This document shows, one piece after another, positions 62,548 to 64,000 of a stretch of 64,000 bases of DNA. The position numbers were made by a program, and so were the translations under genes. The stretch comes from Waterburya agarophytonicola KI4 (GTDB lineage Bacteria; Cyanobacteriota; Cyanobacteriia; Cyanobacteriales; Xenococcaceae): the NCBI RefSeq assembly GCF_020640915.1, contig NZ_JADWDC010000009.1, positions 24,742 to 88,741 on the forward strand, given 5' to 3'. The notes under the pieces are model-generated. The model searched no databases. It saw only the letters and a program-made list of their open reading frames with translations, and was not told the DNA's origin. Positions within the stretch are counted from its first letter, which is position 1. Every line of letters begins with the position of its first letter.

Positions 62548-64000
62548 ATGAAGAAATCTCAGCAGCTAAATATAAAAAGAATTTCTATTGCGATCGCTAC
62601 TAGTTTTTTAACATCTAGTCTAATAATTGGTTTGCGGGCAAAAGGTTTTTTTGAACAGGGAGAATTGTTAACCTACGATTATTTAGTTAGAGCGAATGCC
62701 CAAAAAGATCCAGACTCTAGAATATTATTAGTTGCTGTAGACGATAGCTCTCTCCAAAAGCTCAATAGCGATAAAGTTTCTGATGGAAGTTTAGCGAAAG
62801 CAATTAAAAATTTACAACAACATCAGCCGAAAGTAATTAGTATTGATATTTTAAGAGATATTCCCATTGGCGAGGGAAGAGAAGAATTAATCTCCTATAC
62901 CAATAATTTATACGAACCCTTAGAAGGACAAATAAAACCAATTATTTTTTCTTGCGCCTTACCTTCTCAAGGCAGACAAGCAGGAATAGCACCGCCACCA
63001 ATTATCGATCTTGATAGTGCTGTTGGTTTTGTTAACTTAGATGCAGACAAAGTTAATCTATTGGGGGGAGAAACTATCCGTCGTACGCCGATTTCTAGTA
63101 TCCCCGTTGCCGAATCTTCATCCTCGCGATCGCCTAATTCAGATAATTTTGAAACTACCGAAGAACCCTTGTGTAATTCCCCTTTTTCCTTGGGTTTTTT
63201 AACAGCATTAAGTTATTTACAAACTGAAAATATTTTTATCGATACCGCAGAAATAATTCAAGGAAATATAGGTTTAGGAGAGACTAATTTTGCTACCTTA
63301 AAATCTAATGCAGGAGGTTATCACAATTTAGACACGGGGGTCTACCAGACGATCTTAGATTATCATCATCAACAGCCCGCAGAAGTTATTTCTCTAGCCA
63401 AAGTATTAGATAATAAAATTAATCCAGATTTAGTCAAAGACAAAGTAGTTTTGATTGGATACACCACTAAAAATGACATCCATCAAACCCCTTTTGGGAC
63501 TAAACCAGGAGTATTAATTCATGGTTGGACTGTCAGCCAAATACTTAGCAATGTCTTAGATAAACGCCCTCAAATTTGGTATTGGTCAGAATTAATCGAG
63601 TGGCTATGGATATCTGGGTGGGGAGTTGTGGGAGGCTTAATTGCTTGGAAATTTCGCCCTACTTGGCAAGTATCAATGGGAGGAGGAATTGCTACTATAG
63701 TCTTATTAGGTAGTAGTGCGTTTCTCTTTACTCAACAAGGATGGATCCCCATCATACCATCTATTTTGAATTTGGCGATCGCAACTGTTTTCGCCAAATT
63801 TATACTTCCCAAATCTCAAACAAAACTAGTTGAATCCAATACATTCCCATCTCCTCAACCGACAGTTGTTGAATCAAACCAATCCAATACATCCCCATCT
63901 CCTCAACCAACATTTGTCGAATCAAATACAGTTGACCAATCATTACCTCAACCAACATTTGTCGAATCAAATACAGTTGACCAATCATTACCTCAACCAA
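62548..64000 (+). CDS. CHASE2-domain protein, C-terminus cut by the window
   Basis: The gene is open from ATG 62548 (GAGG 7 bases upstream) to the right edge, at least 484 codons. It has a first transmembrane helix (residues about 10-27) and an extracellular CHASE2 sensor domain (TYDYLVRANAQKDPDSRILL, VAVDDSSLQKL, ISIDILRDIP, VVLIGYTTKND). Then come two or three helices (about 345-415) and a Pro/Ser/Asn-rich region. CHASE2 proteins sense unknown signals and usually carry a kinase or cyclase after the helices; that part is outside or absent. The last visible residues are a 15-residue repeat. Confidence 0.85.
   Translation, partial: MKKSQQLNIKRISIAIATSFLTSSLIIGLRAKGFFEQGELLTYDYLVRANAQKDPDSRILLVAVDDSSLQKLNSDKVSDGSLAKAIKNLQQHQPKVISIDILRDIPIGEGREELISYTNNLYEPLEGQIKPIIFSCALPSQGRQAGIAPPPIIDLDSAVGFVNLDADKVNLLGGETIRRTPISSIPVAESSSSRSPNSDNFETTEEPLCNSPFSLGFLTALSYLQTENIFIDTAEIIQGNIGLGETNFATLKSNAGGYHNLDTGVYQTILDYHHQQPAEVISLAKVLDNKINPDLVKDKVVLIGYTTKNDIHQTPFGTKPGVLIHGWTVSQILSNVLDKRPQIWYWSELIEWLWISGWGVVGGLIAWKFRPTWQVSMGGGIATIVLLGSSAFLFTQQGWIPIIPSILNLAIATVFAKFILPKSQTKLVESNTFPSPQPTVVESNQSNTSPSPQPTFVESNTVDQSLPQPTFVESNTVDQSLPQP
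63865..64000 (+). repeat. 45-base tandem repeat in the CHASE2 gene
   Basis: A 45-base unit encoding TFVESNTVDQSLPQP occurs twice in a row with no difference between copies and is cut at the window edge. An imperfect earlier copy (ESNTFPSPQP, ESNQSNTSPSPQP) precedes it from about 63830. Identity between copies implies recent duplication and probable length variation. Confidence 0.75.

Noticed and set aside
63800..64000. 66-codon minus-strand repetitive frame
   Set aside because: Antisense reading of the CHASE2 repeat region.
1..64000. Very frequent GCGATCGC octamers
   Set aside because: These are the HIP1 repeats common to cyanobacterial genomes, not a local feature.
1..64000. CRISPR array, tRNA or rRNA genes
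   Set aside because: I scanned for direct repeats with spacers, tRNA T-loop patterns and rRNA motifs and found none I could support.

Overview
The window reads as a cyanobacterial chromosome segment. The HIP1 octamer GCGATCGC and its half-sites recur throughout. It carries cyanobacteria-typical families (COP23 domain, B12-riboswitch HupE, two-cysteine-cluster kinase with FHA neighbour, CHASE2) and is AT-rich. I cannot place it to genus from the sequence alone.

Layout. 1-12.4 kb is mainly housekeeping: the start of an FKBP isomerase, a membrane protein broken at a 10-G run, a cobalamin riboswitch followed by HupE and CobW (cobalt/B12 metabolism), a COP23 protein with a trypsin-like protease, a 28-residue-repeat beta protein, serS, a methyltransferase, a TldE/PmbA peptidase, a lone peptide-type ABC permease and a small BON-like protein. 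12.5-21 kb is a tightly packed minus-strand operon of eight envelope-polysaccharide genes (three GT4 glycosyltransferases, a Wzy-like protein, two acyltransferases, a sulfotransferase, a hexapeptide acetyltransferase), with decayed gene pieces at its upstream end. 21.9-32.5 kb holds TspO, DUF389, a metallophosphatase, a FAD/Rieske oxidoreductase, a Na+/H+ antiporter, a diacylglycerol-kinase-like enzyme and an Hsp70-like ATPase. 32.9-41 kb has a WecG/TagA glycosyltransferase, a 1329-residue membrane protein, an FGGY sugar kinase and a propeller-like repeat protein. 41.3-59.5 kb is a second, divergently organised polysaccharide locus. Its minus arm has two sulfotransferases, a glycoside hydrolase, a Wzy/ligase-like protein, a MurJ-like flippase, GT4 and GT2. 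Its plus arm has a DUF1972 GT, an 804-residue multidomain protein, a receiver-Wzz fusion, GT2 and Wzx. The 869-base divergent region between the arms contains a tandem-repeat promoter and two orphan terminators. 59.5-64 kb has FHA and Ser/Thr kinase genes, a DUF1156 gene tail, a DUF1778-GNAT toxin-antitoxin pair, an IS630 scrap and the start of a CHASE2 gene.

How it fits together. Three sulfotransferases, two Wzy-like proteins, two flippases, a PCP (Wzz) protein and seven to eight glycosyltransferases point to a sulfated, acylated exopolysaccharide made by a Wzx/Wzy-type route. The most unusual proteins sit side by side in the plus arm. One is a response-regulator receiver domain joined to a Wzz-type chain-length protein, which suggests phospho-control of export. 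The other joins a nucleotidyltransferase-like region, a nucleoside-diphosphate-kinase-like domain and a sugar/LPS-kinase-like domain.
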